From: Methanoculleus chikugoensis
Lineage (GTDB): Archaea > Halobacteriota > Methanomicrobia > Methanomicrobiales > Methanoculleaceae
Length of the DNA: 64,000 nucleotides
Reading direction: 5' to 3'
NCBI RefSeq assembly: GCF_019669965.1
Contig: NZ_AP019781.1
Coordinates: 558,001-622,000, forward strand
Each line of letters opens with the position of its first letter. The first letter of the stretch is position 1. The notes below the pieces were generated by a model. The model saw only the letters and a list, made by a program, of their open reading frames with translations, ran no database searches and had not been told where the DNA came from. Made by a program: the position numbers and the translations under genes. Positions 49,865 through 59,699 of the stretch are shown here, one piece after another.

Positions 49865-50826
49865 CCGATATCCAGATCGCTCTCATCCAGGCGCTTCAGG
49901 TCCATGCGTCGTGGCTCGAAGCGCCGATGCTCTTCTTCTCGTTCCTCGGGAACGCGGAGTTCTACCTGCTCGTCATCGCGCTCCTCTACTGGTGCTGGGA
50001 CACGCGCCTCGGGCTCCGCCTGGCCATCCTGATGGGGATCACGGGCGGGCTCAACCAGGCCCTCAAGGTTGCGTTCCACCTCCCCCGCCCCTACTGGGTC
50101 AGCCCGGAGGTCAGGGCGCTCGGGAGCAGCCCCTCGTTCGGGCTGCCGTCGGCGCACGCTCAGGGGTCGGCGGCGCTCTGGGGGCTGATCGCCGCCGATG
50201 CCCGGAGCAGGTGGATCTGGGCGTTCACGGCCGGGACGATCGTTCTCATCGGCATATCGAGGGTCTTCCTCGGGGTTCACTTCCCGACCGACGTCCTCGC
50301 GGGCTGGGCGCTCGGCGCCGCCGTCCTCCTCGGGTTCCTTGCTCTCGAGGAACCGGTGGGCCGCCGGATCGCCGCCCTTCCCCTCTCAGGGCAGGTGCTT
50401 GCCGCATTCGCAGGCTCGCTTGCCCTGGCCGTAGCCTCGTTTGCCGCTCTCGCGGCCCTCGGGGACTGGGAGGTTCCCGCCTCCTGGGCAGCGGGGGCGC
50501 TTGAACGGTCCGGGGAAGCGATCCACCCGCTCGCCCTCCTGGACGCAGTCACGACCTCGGGCCTCTTCTTCGGATTCGCGGCCGGTGCGGCGGCAGACCG
50601 TCAGCCCGGGAGCATGTGCGCCACAGGGAAGGGATCCGTCCGGTTGTTCCGCTACGCCTTCGGGATCGCCGTGGCCGGGGCGATCTGGTACGGGCTCGGG
50701 CTTTTTGCCCCGCAGGATGCCGTTCCCGCCGCCTACCTCTTCCAGTACCTCCGGGCTGCCGTCGCCGGTGCCTGGGTCTCGTTCGGTGCTCCGGCGTTCT
50801 TTGCCCGGTACGGCCCGGGCGCATAA
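49861..50826 (+). CDS. PAP2-family membrane phosphatase
   Basis: 321 residues with about eight helices. The three phosphatase motifs are present: Lys69-x6-Arg76-Pro77 (KVAFHLPRP), PSAH at 96-99 and Ser133-Arg134...His140...Asp144 (SRVFLGVHFPTD). The C-terminal half adds extra helices beyond the usual PAP2 core. It may dephosphorylate lipid phosphates or polyprenyl diphosphates at the membrane; substrate unknown. Coupled to the MarC gene. Confidence 0.9.
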   Translation: MTDIQIALIQALQVHASWLEAPMLFFSFLGNAEFYLLVIALLYWCWDTRLGLRLAILMGITGGLNQALKVAFHLPRPYWVSPEVRALGSSPSFGLPSAHAQGSAALWGLIAADARSRWIWAFTAGTIVLIGISRVFLGVHFPTDVLAGWALGAAVLLGFLALEEPVGRRIAALPLSGQVLAAFAGSLALAVASFAALAALGDWEVPASWAAGALERSGEAIHPLALLDAVTTSGLFFGFAAGAAADRQPGSMCATGKGSVRLFRYAFGIAVAGAIWYGLGLFAPQDAVPAAYLFQYLRAAVAGAWVSFGAPAFFARYGPGA

Positions 50827-51064
50827 CGCGGGAGTATTATCCGCTGCAAGGCGCGGAGACCGTATGGATTCGGGGGACGACGACACCCTCCTCGAGCCCC
50901 GGAGAAAGGCTCGACCCGGTCATCTATCCCTCCCGGCCGTTTACGCCCGGCGGCGTCCCGTTCATGGTCGAGCGGGCCGTGCCGCCCCGAATTACGCCGG
51001 TGACGGATCTCGGATAACGGCATCTTTCAGCAGGGTTTTATAGCCCAAAGCCGACTCATTCCCT
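50827..51064. other. short intergenic region with a start-less open frame
   Basis: On the + strand a frame running to a stop at about 51017 reads coding-like (VWIRGTTTPSSSPGERLDP, then VIYPSRPFTPGGVPFMVERA) but has no ATG, GTG or TTG start outside the PAP2 gene. It may be a gene remnant. TTTTATAGCCC near 51035 is the likely TATA box for nfeD. Confidence 0.3.
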
Positions 51065-51523
51065 ATGCTTGCAGAGGGGATCGCTCTCGGCTGGATTCTG
51101 ATCGTGCTCGGGGCGGTGCTGCTACTAGTGGAGGTCTACCAGCCCGGGTATTTCATCGCCGTCCCTGCGACGGTCCTGATCATCCTCGGAGTCCTCCTCC
51201 TCCTCGGCGTCGACATCCTCACGTCCCCCTGGGGCCTCGTCGTCGGGGTTCTCGCGGCGATCGTGGCGGCCTCGGTCACCGTATGGTTCTACAGCCGCCT
51301 CACGCCCGGTCACGAACCGCCGAAGACGCTCTCCCGGGACTCGCTCGTCGGTCTCGAGGGGACGGTGGTCGCCCCGGTCGATCCGGAGACGCTCGCGGGG
51401 AAGGTGCGGCTCGGGAGCATGGAGTGGAGCGCTCGTTCCGAGTCGGGAGGGATCCCGGTCGGGAGAAAAGTTATCGTCGTTCGCTCCGAAGGGGTGCACG
51501 TCGTCGTAAAGGAGGTCATATAA
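51065..51523 (+). CDS. NfeD-like membrane protein
   Basis: 152 residues. Two to three membrane helices in the first 85 residues are followed by a small OB-fold domain (SLVGLEGTVVAPVDPETLAGKVRLG). NfeD proteins pair with stomatin/SPFH proteins, and this gene ends one base before the slipin gene. The pair probably forms a membrane-microdomain complex. The serine-protease part of long NfeD proteins is absent. Confidence 0.92.
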   Translation: MLAEGIALGWILIVLGAVLLLVEVYQPGYFIAVPATVLIILGVLLLLGVDILTSPWGLVVGVLAAIVAASVTVWFYSRLTPGHEPPKTLSRDSLVGLEGTVVAPVDPETLAGKVRLGSMEWSARSESGGIPVGRKVIVVRSEGVHVVVKEVI

Positions 51524-51524
51524 A

Positions 51525-52616
51525 GTGCTTTTAACCGGAGAGGTTCCATGGACCGGACTCATCACGGTCTTTCTCATCATCGTCATCATCATCATCTTCG
51601 CTCGTGGCGTGGTGATCGTCCAGCCGTACGAACAGGGGCTCCAGATCCGCCTGGGGCGGTACATCGGGAGGATGAACCCCGGTTTCCGGTGGGTGGTCCC
51701 GCTGATCACGGTGGTCAAGAAACTCGACCTCCGGACAGAGGTGATGGACGTCCCGCGGCAGGAGGTGATCACGAAGGACAACTCCCCGACGAACGTCGAC
51801 GCTATCGTCTACGTCCGGGTGATCGACCCCGAGAAGGCCTACTTCGAGGTGATGAACTACCGGTCGGCGACTGTGGCGCTGGCGCAGACGAGTCTCCGGG
51901 GGATCATCGGCGACATGGAGCTCGACGAGGTCCTCTACAACCGGGACGTCATCAACGCCCGCCTCCGGGATATCCTGGACCGGGAGACCGATGCCTGGGG
52001 CGTGAAGGTCGAGCGGGTGGAGATCAAGGAGGTCGACCCGGTGGGCGCGGTCAAGCAGGCGATGACCGAGCAGACTGCGGCCGAGCGTGAGCGGCGTGCG
52101 GCGATCCTCCGTGCGGACGGCGAGAAGCGTGCGGCGATCCTGCGGGCGGAGGGGAACCGGCAGAGCATCATCCTGGAAGCCGAGGGCGAGCGGCAGAGCA
52201 AGATTCTGCGGGCGGAGGGCGAGCGGCTGTCACGGATCCTGCAGGCGCAGGGCGAGGCGCAGGGGCTGCGCATCCTCTCGGTCGGCGCCCGGCCGCTTGA
52301 TAAGCGGGCGATCACGGTTCTCTCGCTCGACGCTCTAAAGCAGATGGCCGGGGGTCAGGCGACGAAGATCATATTCCCGTTCGAACTCTCGAGCGTCGTC
52401 AAGCAGGCCGCGGAGTACCTCGGCGCCACCGCCGAGGCCGCAGAGGTTCCGGAAGGGACGGAACTGCCGTCGGAGGATATTCTCGGGGAGATCCCGGGCC
52501 CGGAGGCGCTCCGGGCCGCGGAAGAGGCGGCGAAGAGCATCGAGACCGACATCGACGTAGAGATACAGAAGAAGTCGACCGACCTGATGCGACAGGGTGG
52601 GGACGAGGGGCTGTAG
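51525..52616 (+). CDS. slipin, SPFH/stomatin family protein
   Basis: 363 residues from GTG 51525. One N-terminal membrane helix is followed by the SPFH domain (RGVVIVQPYEQGLQIRLGRY, DVPRQEVITKDN, ALAQTSLRGIIGDMELDEVL). A coiled coil built of RAEGER-type 11-residue repeats runs from about 185 to 250, followed by an oligomerisation segment and an acidic tail. Such proteins assemble into rings at the membrane. It forms an operon with nfeD. Confidence 0.95.
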   Translation: MLLTGEVPWTGLITVFLIIVIIIIFARGVVIVQPYEQGLQIRLGRYIGRMNPGFRWVVPLITVVKKLDLRTEVMDVPRQEVITKDNSPTNVDAIVYVRVIDPEKAYFEVMNYRSATVALAQTSLRGIIGDMELDEVLYNRDVINARLRDILDRETDAWGVKVERVEIKEVDPVGAVKQAMTEQTAAERERRAAILRADGEKRAAILRAEGNRQSIILEAEGERQSKILRAEGERLSRILQAQGEAQGLRILSVGARPLDKRAITVLSLDALKQMAGGQATKIIFPFELSSVVKQAAEYLGATAEAAEVPEGTELPSEDILGEIPGPEALRAAEEAAKSIETDIDVEIQKKSTDLMRQGGDEGL

Positions 52617-52808
52617 GCCCGTCTCTCCCTGTTTCCGGACACGGCCATATCCCGGTACAATCTGCGCCGGCGGGGCACGCGCCCGGCGTGAGCGGTCTTC
52701 GATGTCTTCGGGTAAAATGTTTCCAGTAGTGCCATTTTTTGCTTTAATCTGCCGTGCTTCCCCGGTTCAAAACGAAATGATTATTTTTCATCTCATAAAG
52801 TAAATCCT

Positions 52809-54068
52809 ATGCGAACTGTTTCAGCAGCATTCGTACTTCTTCTCCTTGCAGCGGCAGTCCTTGCCTGCGGGTGTATGGGGGCGGATACGCCCCCCGCAGG
52901 GCCGGAGGCCGTTCAGGATATCGTCGTCGGCGCCCTCCTGCCGCGTTCCGGCGAGTACGCCGGGGGCGGAGAGGCGAGCCGGGTCGCTCTCGAGGTGGCG
53001 GCCGGGGATATCAACGACTACTTTGCCTCGATCGGGTCGGACCGGCGTGTCGGGATCATCATTGAGGACACAAAGGCCGATCCCGCCACAGCGCTCGCGA
53101 AACTCCAGGCGCTTGAAGGGCAGGACGTCCGGATCGTCATCGGGCCCGGCACCAGCGCCGAGCTTGAGGCGGTCAGGACGTATGCAGACGAGCACGGGTT
53201 CATCCTGATCAGCACCATGAGCACGGCGCCGTCGCTTGCGATTGCGGGCGACAACGTCTACCGGCTCGTGCCGCCGGATACCTACCAGGCCGACGTCATG
53301 GCATACTACCTGAGAGAGCAGGGAGTAACCGCGATCGTACCGGTCTGGCGCGGTGACGTCTGGGGCGACGAACTGGAGAAGCTGACGGCTGCGGCGCTTG
53401 TGAGAGGCGGCGGGAAGGTCCTCGACGGCGTCCGGTACACGCCTGATCAGGTATATGGCGCGATAGCGGCGGATCTCGATGCCCGGGTGGCCCGGGCGAT
53501 CGCGGCGCACGGGAGAGAGAAGGTCGCCGTCTACCTGGTCAGCCTCGACGAGGCGGACAGGATCATGGGGGCGGCTATGGCGACAGAGAACCTGCCGAAG
53601 GTCCGGTGGTACGGGTGCGACGGCAGCGTCCTCCTCGATTCGCTCGCTTCAGGCGAGCCCGCCCGCTTTGCGGAGCAGACGAAGTTCACCTGCCCGGCGC
53701 TCTGGAACCAGGAGGGTGTCGCGTCGAACACGGCCACCATCCAGAAGATGCGGGAACTCCTCGGGCGGCATCCCGACGGTTACGGCCTCGCGACCTACGA
53801 TGCGCTCTGGATCGTCGCCATGGCGCGGACAGAGGCCGATACTGCGGACGTCGCCATGCTGAAGACCGCACTTGAGAGAACCGCAGAGGAGTCCGGCGGC
53901 CCCCTCTTCGGGCCGGCGCACCTGAACGGAGCCGGCGACCTGTCGAGCGCGCACTACACCTTCTGGACGGTGAGTGCCGACGGCGCCGCCTGCCGGTGGG
54001 TGCCGGTCGTCCAGTACGGCATCGCGTCGGCAGGCGCCACCCCGGAACTCGAGTGGGTCGGCGCCTGA
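52809..54068 (+). CDS. periplasmic-binding-fold lipoprotein, LivK/branched-chain amino acid type
   Basis: 419 residues. The signal peptide ends with the lipobox LACGC, followed by the type I periplasmic-binding fold (VVGALLPRSGEYAGGG, VRIVIGPGTSAELEAV, VYRLVPPDTYQADVMAYYL, YDALWIVAMAR). It would bind amino acids or other small ligands outside the membrane. No ABC permease or ATPase gene is adjacent, so it may serve a distant transporter or act as a sensor. AT-rich sequence at 52730-52805 is its promoter region. Confidence 0.88.
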   Translation: MRTVSAAFVLLLLAAAVLACGCMGADTPPAGPEAVQDIVVGALLPRSGEYAGGGEASRVALEVAAGDINDYFASIGSDRRVGIIIEDTKADPATALAKLQALEGQDVRIVIGPGTSAELEAVRTYADEHGFILISTMSTAPSLAIAGDNVYRLVPPDTYQADVMAYYLREQGVTAIVPVWRGDVWGDELEKLTAAALVRGGGKVLDGVRYTPDQVYGAIAADLDARVARAIAAHGREKVAVYLVSLDEADRIMGAAMATENLPKVRWYGCDGSVLLDSLASGEPARFAEQTKFTCPALWNQEGVASNTATIQKMRELLGRHPDGYGLATYDALWIVAMARTEADTADVAMLKTALERTAEESGGPLFGPAHLNGAGDLSSAHYTFWTVSADGAACRWVPVVQYGIASAGATPELEWVGA

Positions 54069-54305
54069 GTGTCGGGGCACTGGCCCTCACACTTCTTTTT
54101 TGAAAAAGAGCCCTGTTGAAAGGCTTCACACATCCTCTAGAGAACGCCCGGTTACCAATAGAGGTCGGTGGTGTAGCCTCACCCTAAGTGCGCCAGGCGG
54201 GAGCGTAGCGAGCGGCCGGAGTTTGAGCATCGTAAGGTGCGGGGGAGTTCAGGCACCGGGGGTAAAACTCTACGCGTGGATGGATTGAAACCATTGCGGC
54301 GAGTC
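54069..54305. other. convergent intergenic region
   Basis: 237 bases between the lipoprotein and site-2 protease 3' ends. It contains a GC-rich segment around 54185-54225 with GGGAGCGTAGCGAGC-type sequence, resembling a dispersed repeat, but no strong perfect hairpin and no gene that I can support. Confidence 0.4.
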
Positions 54306-55640
54306 TTACCCCATCGTCAGCACGAACCGCACCGCCGCGACGATCATCGGCATCGTGATGAGGAGGATCAGCATCACCGTCACGAACCCGCTGATCGAGG
54401 CGACGACCCGCTGCGCGTATTGAGACCAGCCCCGGCGCTCGAAGAACCGTTCAACGCCTTCCTTCATCATGTAGCCGCCGTCGAGCGGGACGATCGGTAT
54501 GGCGTTGAACATCCCGACCAGCAGGTTGAACCATCCCGTCCAGAAGAGAAGGTGAACCGTGCCCCAGAAGAGGGGGAACGGCTCCTCCCAGGCGATCTGC
54601 TCGGGGGTGTCGGTGAGCAGGATCCCGAGTTGCTGGGAGTTGCTCTGGATGAAGGCGTCGATCGGGGCTATCGTCAGGTAGAGAGGCGCGAGAAGCCCGA
54701 GATCCGCGATATTCCCGATATGCTCCTTCACCGCGGGAGCATTGTAGTAGTAGACCCCCATGAACCCGGAGTCCCGGTCGCCGTCGAGCGCCTCCGGCCA
54801 TTCATCCAGGGTGAGGGTGTAGGTGCTCTCGACCCCGTCCTTTGCGGCCGTCAGCGTGACCGTCTCCCCCGGCCGCGTCCCGTCCATGATCGCCGCCACC
54901 TCCTCCTGGCTTGCCACGGGAACACCGTTTATGCTCGTGATGACCGAGTAGCCGGGAAGCCCCGCGTCGGCCGCGGGGTAGTCCTGGTAGACCCCCTGGA
55001 CGAGCGGAACCGCAAGGGGCGTCGCCATCCCCACGAGGAGGAACATCGCCGCAAAGCACGCGAGCCCGAATACGATGTTGTTCGTGATCCCGGCGCCGAA
55101 CATCCGGATCTTCGGCATCCCCTTCGCCGCTTCCACATCCTCCTCTTCTGGCTCGACGAACGCCCCTATCGGGACGACGGCGATGAGGAGGCCCATGCTC
55201 TTCACCCGCATATCTTCGACCCGGGCGAGGATGGCATGGCCGAACTCGTGGATGACGATCGTGAGGAGGAGGCCGAGGACGACGGCCGCGGTGATCGGGA
55301 TCGCCTGGTTGACGCCCGGTATCGCGAGGAGGTTTCTCGGGTCGTAGATCCCGGTCGGCTCCGGTGTGTGCACCAGATACTGGGGAACTGCAAGGAGCAG
55401 GGCGAGGGTCATGAAGGCGGAGACCACGACGACCAGCAGGACCCCGAGCGTTGCGTAGGCCCGGAGCGGGCGCCGGAACTTCTGGAACCAGTCGAAGAAG
55501 CCGACCCGCTCGGTCTTGATGGCGAGGATCGGGCCGAAGAACATGACGTGATCCTTGAACAGCCCTCGTTCACGGATGTAGTAGGCTATCAGGAGGTATG
55601 CCGCGACGAGGAGAAGGAGTATCTGGAGCCAGTTCATCAC
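54306..55640 (-). CDS. site-2 protease family intramembrane metalloprotease with PDZ domain
   Basis: 444 residues. IVIHEFGHAIL (HEFGH at 131-135) and, near the C-terminus, AIPIVPLDGGYMMKE supply the M50 zinc ligands. Between them lies a PDZ domain (VYQDYPAADAGLPGYSVITSINGVPVASQEEV) facing the outside, as in RseP-type proteases. About six to seven membrane helices are present. It probably cleaves membrane proteins, possibly regulators; no anti-sigma system is expected in archaea. Adjacent ATGs at 55640 and 55637. Confidence 0.92.
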   Translation of the reverse strand: MMNWLQILLLLVAAYLLIAYYIRERGLFKDHVMFFGPILAIKTERVGFFDWFQKFRRPLRAYATLGVLLVVVVSAFMTLALLLAVPQYLVHTPEPTGIYDPRNLLAIPGVNQAIPITAAVVLGLLLTIVIHEFGHAILARVEDMRVKSMGLLIAVVPIGAFVEPEEEDVEAAKGMPKIRMFGAGITNNIVFGLACFAAMFLLVGMATPLAVPLVQGVYQDYPAADAGLPGYSVITSINGVPVASQEEVAAIMDGTRPGETVTLTAAKDGVESTYTLTLDEWPEALDGDRDSGFMGVYYYNAPAVKEHIGNIADLGLLAPLYLTIAPIDAFIQSNSQQLGILLTDTPEQIAWEEPFPLFWGTVHLLFWTGWFNLLVGMFNAIPIVPLDGGYMMKEGVERFFERRGWSQYAQRVVASISGFVTVMLILLITMPMIVAAVRFVLTMG

Positions 55641-55674
55641 TCACGGTTAGGGCGCGGGAGGCATAAATTCTTGG

Positions 55675-56334
55675 TCAGGCAAAATCCTGCATTGTTGTCT
55701 GACAGAGGTTCGTGACCGTCTTCCAGCTCCGGCGGGCGCAGGGCGGCGGGCTCCCGTGATCCCGGATGTAGCCCCGGAGGAACTCGATGGTCACGGTGTC
55801 GGAGGGGTAACCGCTCCCGATCGTTCCGTACTGCTGCTCGAGTTCCCGGATCGCCCGGTCACGGGTGACTTTCGCGACGACGCTCGCCGCGCCGACGATC
55901 TTGTGCCGGGCATCGGCGCGGTGTTCGGCGACGATCCTGCAGGGAAAGTCGAGAAGCCCCGCGACCGTCTGCCCGTAGCGTTCCGCGTTTACATCGCAGG
56001 CGTCCACATAGGCGTACTCCGGCTGGAGCCCCCTGATCGCTTCGGCGTGAAGTTCGGCGACGCAGGTGTTCATGCTCATCCTGCTCCGGGCATCGTCGAT
56101 CCCGGAGGCATCGATGGTGACGATCGCTATCGAAAAATCGCGGAAGAGGATCTCGTAGAGCGCCTCGCGCTGCTTCGGCCGGAGCGCCTTCGAGTCCCGG
56201 ATGGGAAGATCCGCAAGATCCTCGATCTCGCGGCACCCGACGGCGGCGACGACCATTGGGCCGAGAACCGAGCCTTTCCCCGCTTCGTCCACCCCGCAGA
56301 TCACATAAGGTGGTTTATTCGCAAGGTATTTCAA
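55675..56334 (-). CDS. rnhB: ribonuclease HII
   Basis: 219 residues. GVDEAGKGSVLGPMVVA (catalytic Asp-Glu), RDSKAL, VDACD and GAASVVAKVTRDRAI are the RNase HII motifs for removing RNA from RNA-DNA hybrids. The Lys in GKG is unusual relative to the common GRG but seen in related archaeal proteins. The start (MKYLANKPP) is divergent from the TrkA-like gene, with only about 23 bases between starts. Confidence 0.95.
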   Translation of the reverse strand: MKYLANKPPYVICGVDEAGKGSVLGPMVVAAVGCREIEDLADLPIRDSKALRPKQREALYEILFRDFSIAIVTIDASGIDDARSRMSMNTCVAELHAEAIRGLQPEYAYVDACDVNAERYGQTVAGLLDFPCRIVAEHRADARHKIVGAASVVAKVTRDRAIRELEQQYGTIGSGYPSDTVTIEFLRGYIRDHGSPPPCARRSWKTVTNLCQTTMQDFA

Positions 56335-56357
56335 TGCTGGCGGTTGAATCCAGATGG

Positions 56358-57023
56358 ATGTACACCATCATCGTCGGCCTTGGCGGAATCGGCCGGAATC
56401 TGACTGCGATCGCCGTGAATGCCGGCGACTCCGTGGTGGTGATCGACCAGGACGAGGAACGTGCGAGCGATATCCTGGAGCACTACGACGTTCTCGCCAT
56501 CACCGGAAACGCGACCGACAAATCGGTGCTCGAGGACGCGGGGATCGACCGGGCCGATGCCCTGGTCGCCACGACGAGCGACGATGCGGTGAACCTGATG
56601 ACCTGCTGGCTCGCGAAACGTTACGACGTCGGCAACGTCGTCTCGATCGTCAACCAGAAGGAGCACTCCGATCTCTTCAACGAGGTCGGCGTCCGGATCA
56701 GCGAGAATCCCGACGAGCTGGTGGCGACCCGTCTCTACTACTGGACGAAGAGCCCGAACCTCCAGCAGGTCGCCTCGATCCCCGGCGGCACCATCTTCGA
56801 GATCGTCGCCGACGAGGGTGCACCGATCGTCGATCACGAGATCCGCGAACTCGAGGTCCGGGACTTTGTCTTCATCGCCATCCGGCGTGCGGGAGGCGAC
56901 CTGATCATCCCGAGCGGCACCGTCCGTATCCGGCCGGGCGACGTCATCACGGTCTTCACGAAAAAAGAAGCGGAAGCAGAGACCTTAAAGACCCTCAACA
57001 AGCAGCTAATACGCTCAGGATAG
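56358..57023 (+). CDS. TrkA-family potassium regulatory protein
   Basis: 221 residues. TrkA-N Rossmann domain: [16 protein letters not shown] (NAD-binding GxGxxG) and [15 protein letters not shown]; then TrkA-C (about 140-215; [29 protein letters not shown]). It gates a potassium channel or transporter in response to NAD(H) or c-di-nucleotide. No Trk/Ktr channel gene is next to it. An in-frame ATG at 56334 (MLAVESRW) is an alternative start; 56358 better matches the family. The end overlaps the convergent GGR gene by 9 bases. Confidence 0.9.
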   Translation: MYTIIVGLGGIGRNLTAIAVNAGDSVVVIDQDEERASDILEHYDVLAITGNATDKSVLEDAGIDRADALVATTSDDAVNLMTCWLAKRYDVGNVVSIVNQKEHSDLFNEVGVRISENPDELVATRLYYWTKSPNLQQVASIPGGTIFEIVADEGAPIVDHEIRELEVRDFVFIAIRRAGGDLIIPSGTVRIRPGDVITVFTKKEAEAETLKTLNKQLIRSG

Positions 57024-58211
57024 CGCATCTTTCAGTGCTTTGAGTTCGAGGAGCAGCTTCGGGTTCCGCGTGATCAGTTCCATGATGAGAGCTCGGACCG
57101 AGAACTCTTTGAGGCTGATATTGGCGATCGATTCCGCGAGGGTGTTGAGTTTCGCATCGTCGAGGGTGACGAAGTACTCCTTGACCTTGTAGTTCCGCTC
57201 GATGCCTGCGCCCATTTTTGATGCCCGCCACTCCGCATCGTAAGGCATCAGCGCCTCCTTCGAGCAGTTGCCCGCTTCGATGCATCTTAAGGCAACCTGA
57301 GCGGCGAGCCGTCCGGTATACATGGCGTTCCCTATCCCGCCGCCGGTGATGGGATCGACGACCCTCGCCGCGTCCCCGGCGACCATGAGCCCATCGGCGA
57401 CCGTGCAGGCGAGCGGCCGGCAGACCGGGACACCGCCCGCGATCGCCTCGATCGTCTTACCGTTCGGGAAGTTCTTTGCGACAAACCGATCCAGGTAGTC
57501 CTTCGCCCGGGATCCGTCCCGGCTTTTGCGGCCGGAGATGCCGATCCCGACGTTTGCCGTCCGGTCGCCCTTCGGGAAGACCCAGAGGTAGCCTTCGGGC
57601 GCAATATCGTTGCCCAGGTAGAAATCCGTCGAGCCTGCGTCGATATCGATATCGGTCATCAGGTACTGGGCGCAGCTCATCATCTCCCGGAGAGGGACGA
57701 CGGTATCGAGCCCGGCCCGGCGGGCGAACTGCGCTTCCGTGCCGTCGGCGGCGATGACCACTTCGGCCCGGATATCGGCGGGCATGCCTGCCGAGAGCAC
57801 CTTTGCGCCCCGGACCGCCCCGTTCTCCATGATCGGCTCGGTCGCCCGGGTCTTGACGACCACGTCCGCCCCGGCCTCGGCCGCCTGCCAGACGAGTTCC
57901 CGGTCGAAGACCTTCCTGTCGAGGACGTAGCCGACCTCGTTTCCTGCCTTATCCTGTTCGAGGCTGATGGTGGTGCCGTTCGGCGCAATGAGTCGTGCCC
58001 GCTCGATATCGGCGGCTATCCAGCGCGGGTCGGGCTTGACGAACTCTTTTAAGAGTTCTTTGCCGATCCCCTCTGCACACCGGACGGGCGTGCCGATGGC
58101 GGAGCGCTTCTCGATGAGGCAGACCGAGTTTCCGGCTTCTGCTGCCGTCTTCGCCGCAAGAGCGCCGGCAGGCCCGCCCCCGATGACGAGGATATCGTAG
58201 TTACTCTTCAT
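57015..58211 (-). CDS. geranylgeranyl reductase (digeranylgeranylglycerophospholipid reductase)
   Basis: 398 residues. FAD loop [19 protein letters not shown], the [10 protein letters not shown] segment, [15 protein letters not shown] and [15 protein letters not shown] are the GGR-family motifs. It saturates the isoprenoid chains of archaeal membrane lipids. The ferredoxin gene directly upstream overlaps it by 11 bases, which agrees with the ferredoxin-dependent reaction known for methanogen GGR. Start ATG 58211 (MKSNYDI); upstream frame belongs to the ferredoxin region. Confidence 0.95.
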   Translation of the reverse strand: MKSNYDILVIGGGPAGALAAKTAAEAGNSVCLIEKRSAIGTPVRCAEGIGKELLKEFVKPDPRWIAADIERARLIAPNGTTISLEQDKAGNEVGYVLDRKVFDRELVWQAAEAGADVVVKTRATEPIMENGAVRGAKVLSAGMPADIRAEVVIAADGTEAQFARRAGLDTVVPLREMMSCAQYLMTDIDIDAGSTDFYLGNDIAPEGYLWVFPKGDRTANVGIGISGRKSRDGSRAKDYLDRFVAKNFPNGKTIEAIAGGVPVCRPLACTVADGLMVAGDAARVVDPITGGGIGNAMYTGRLAAQVALRCIEAGNCSKEALMPYDAEWRASKMGAGIERNYKVKEYFVTLDDAKLNTLAESIANISLKEFSVRALIMELITRNPKLLLELKALKDALS

Positions 58212-58386
58212 GGACGACCTCCAGTGCTCCGAGCGGGCACGCCCGTGCGCAGATACCGCAGGCGATGCACTCCCGCTCAAGGCTGAGATACGCGTCGATC
58301 AGCTCGAGCGCATCCTCGGGACAGACTGCGACGCAGGTGCCGCAGTATCCACACTTGTCTCGGTTTATCCTGAGCATTGTACTCAT
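58201..58386 (-). CDS. 2[4Fe-4S] ferredoxin, GGR partner
   Basis: 61 residues. Two CxxCxxCxxxC sites, [12 protein letters not shown] and [12 protein letters not shown], bind two 4Fe-4S clusters. The start ATG 58386 (MSTMLRIN) or 58377 is possible; the region above is non-coding. The overlap with GGR makes it the likely electron donor for lipid double-bond reduction. Confidence 0.93.
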   Translation of the reverse strand: MSTMLRINRDKCGYCGTCVAVCPEDALELIDAYLSLERECIACGICARACPLGALEVVHEE

Positions 58387-58560
58387 ATTGTCGTCTGTCC
58401 CGCAAAAACCTTTATGCTCCTCGTACAAGTTGCAGTACCTGAATCTCTGCTCCTGATGCCGGATCGGTGCCCCGTCGTCCCGGCCCGCCCCGGGCGGTGC
58501 GGCGGTCACTACGCTATTTAATAGATGTTAACACAAATTTATCTGGATAACGTGAACGTT

Positions 58561-59091
58561 ATGGGATTGAAGGGTGGGCCGACACAGGACGAGGTCATGG
58601 CCGTCTCGCTCGCAAAACTCGGCATCCGTCCGGGCGACCGGGTGGTTGATGTCGGATGCGGGACGGGAAAGATCGCTGTCGCTCTATCGGAGACGGCGGA
58701 GCGGGTCTACGCGATCGACCGCCGATCGGAGGCGGTCGCGTATGCCCGGGCCGAGGCGGCTCGCTCCGGCAGAGGCAACATCGAGTTCTTCGAGGGAGAC
58801 GCGGCGGATCTCCTCTCGGGGCTGGGGCGACTCGACGCCGCCTTCGTTGGGGGGTCCCGCCGCCTGCCGGAGGTTCTCGATCTCCTCGCCGATCAGGTTC
58901 GGGGGAGGATCGTCGTGAATGCGGTGATGGTTGGGACGCTTTGGGAGGCGATAGCAAGCATGCAGCGCCTCGGGATCTTCGTCGAGGCCGTCCACCTCCA
59001 GGTCTCGCGGTCGGCCGGGATCGCCGGCGGAGTGATGTTCAAACCCATCAATCCCGTCTACATCGTTGTCGGGGGTGCCGGATGCTCGTAG
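58561..59091 (+). CDS. cbiT: cobalt-precorrin-6B C15-methyltransferase (decarboxylating)
   Basis: 176 residues from ATG 58561. GGPTQDEVMAVSLAKLG and VVDVGCGTGKIAVALSE give the SAM-binding class I fold of CbiT; AAFVGGSRRLPEVLDLL is typical too. A TATA-like CTATTTAATAG at 58513-58523 would start transcripts near 58540, so the ATG at 58525 is less likely. First gene of the cobamide cluster; it overlaps cbiL by 10 bases. Confidence 0.93.
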   Translation: MGLKGGPTQDEVMAVSLAKLGIRPGDRVVDVGCGTGKIAVALSETAERVYAIDRRSEAVAYARAEAARSGRGNIEFFEGDAADLLSGLGRLDAAFVGGSRRLPEVLDLLADQVRGRIVVNAVMVGTLWEAIASMQRLGIFVEAVHLQVSRSAGIAGGVMFKPINPVYIVVGGAGCS

Positions 59092-59699
59092 GCGTGGGGC
59101 TCGGCCCCGGCGACCCGGAACTCCTGACCCTGCGGGCGGTCAGACTTCTCGGGGAGGCGTCGGCGGTCTTTGTCCCCGGAAACCTTGCCTACGACTTGGT
59201 AAAACTCTACCGCCCCGATGCTGTCGTCCTCAACTTCCCGATGACGAACGACGAGGACTACATCCGAACGTGCATGGGGGAGAACGCCGACCGGATTGCG
59301 CCGCACGCGAAAGACGGTCTTGCGGTATTCGGGATCATCGGCGACCCGAACTTCTACTCGACCTTTTCACGGCTCTGCGAGGTGATTGCAACGCGGTATC
59401 CCGAGATTACGTTCGCAACCGAGCCCGGGATCAGCTCCATCACCGCGTTCGCGTCGGTAGCGAACGTCCCGGTGGCCGGCGGGTTTCTTGTCTCGGACGG
59501 GAACGGGCCGGAGTCGCGGATCTTCATGAAGGTCCGGCGGCCGGCGGCGCTCGCGGCCTCCCTCTCGAAGGAGGGCTACTCGGAGTTCGTCCTCGTCGAG
59601 CGGATGTTCATGCCGGAGCAGCGGGTTTACCAGGGGGACGAACTTCCCGAGAAGAGCGACTACTTCTCGATCCTCTTCGCGAGGCGGCCGCATGCATAA
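59082..59699 (+). CDS. cbiL: cobalt-factor II C20-methyltransferase
   Basis: 205 residues. VGVGLGPGDPELLTLRAVRLL is the tetrapyrrole-methylase signature; GIIGDPNFYSTFSRLCEVI and TEPGISSITAFAS are CbiL-type. It adds the C20 methyl group to the early cobalt corrinoid. Overlaps cbiT and cbiF. Slightly shorter than bacterial CbiL (about 235). Confidence 0.9.
   Translation: MLVGVGLGPGDPELLTLRAVRLLGEASAVFVPGNLAYDLVKLYRPDAVVLNFPMTNDEDYIRTCMGENADRIAPHAKDGLAVFGIIGDPNFYSTFSRLCEVIATRYPEITFATEPGISSITAFASVANVPVAGGFLVSDGNGPESRIFMKVRRPAALAASLSKEGYSEFVLVERMFMPEQRVYQGDELPEKSDYFSILFARRPHA

Noticed and set aside
50850-51017. Coding-like frame after the PAP2 gene
   Set aside because: No start codon outside PAP2 and too short to support; recorded only as an intergenic note.
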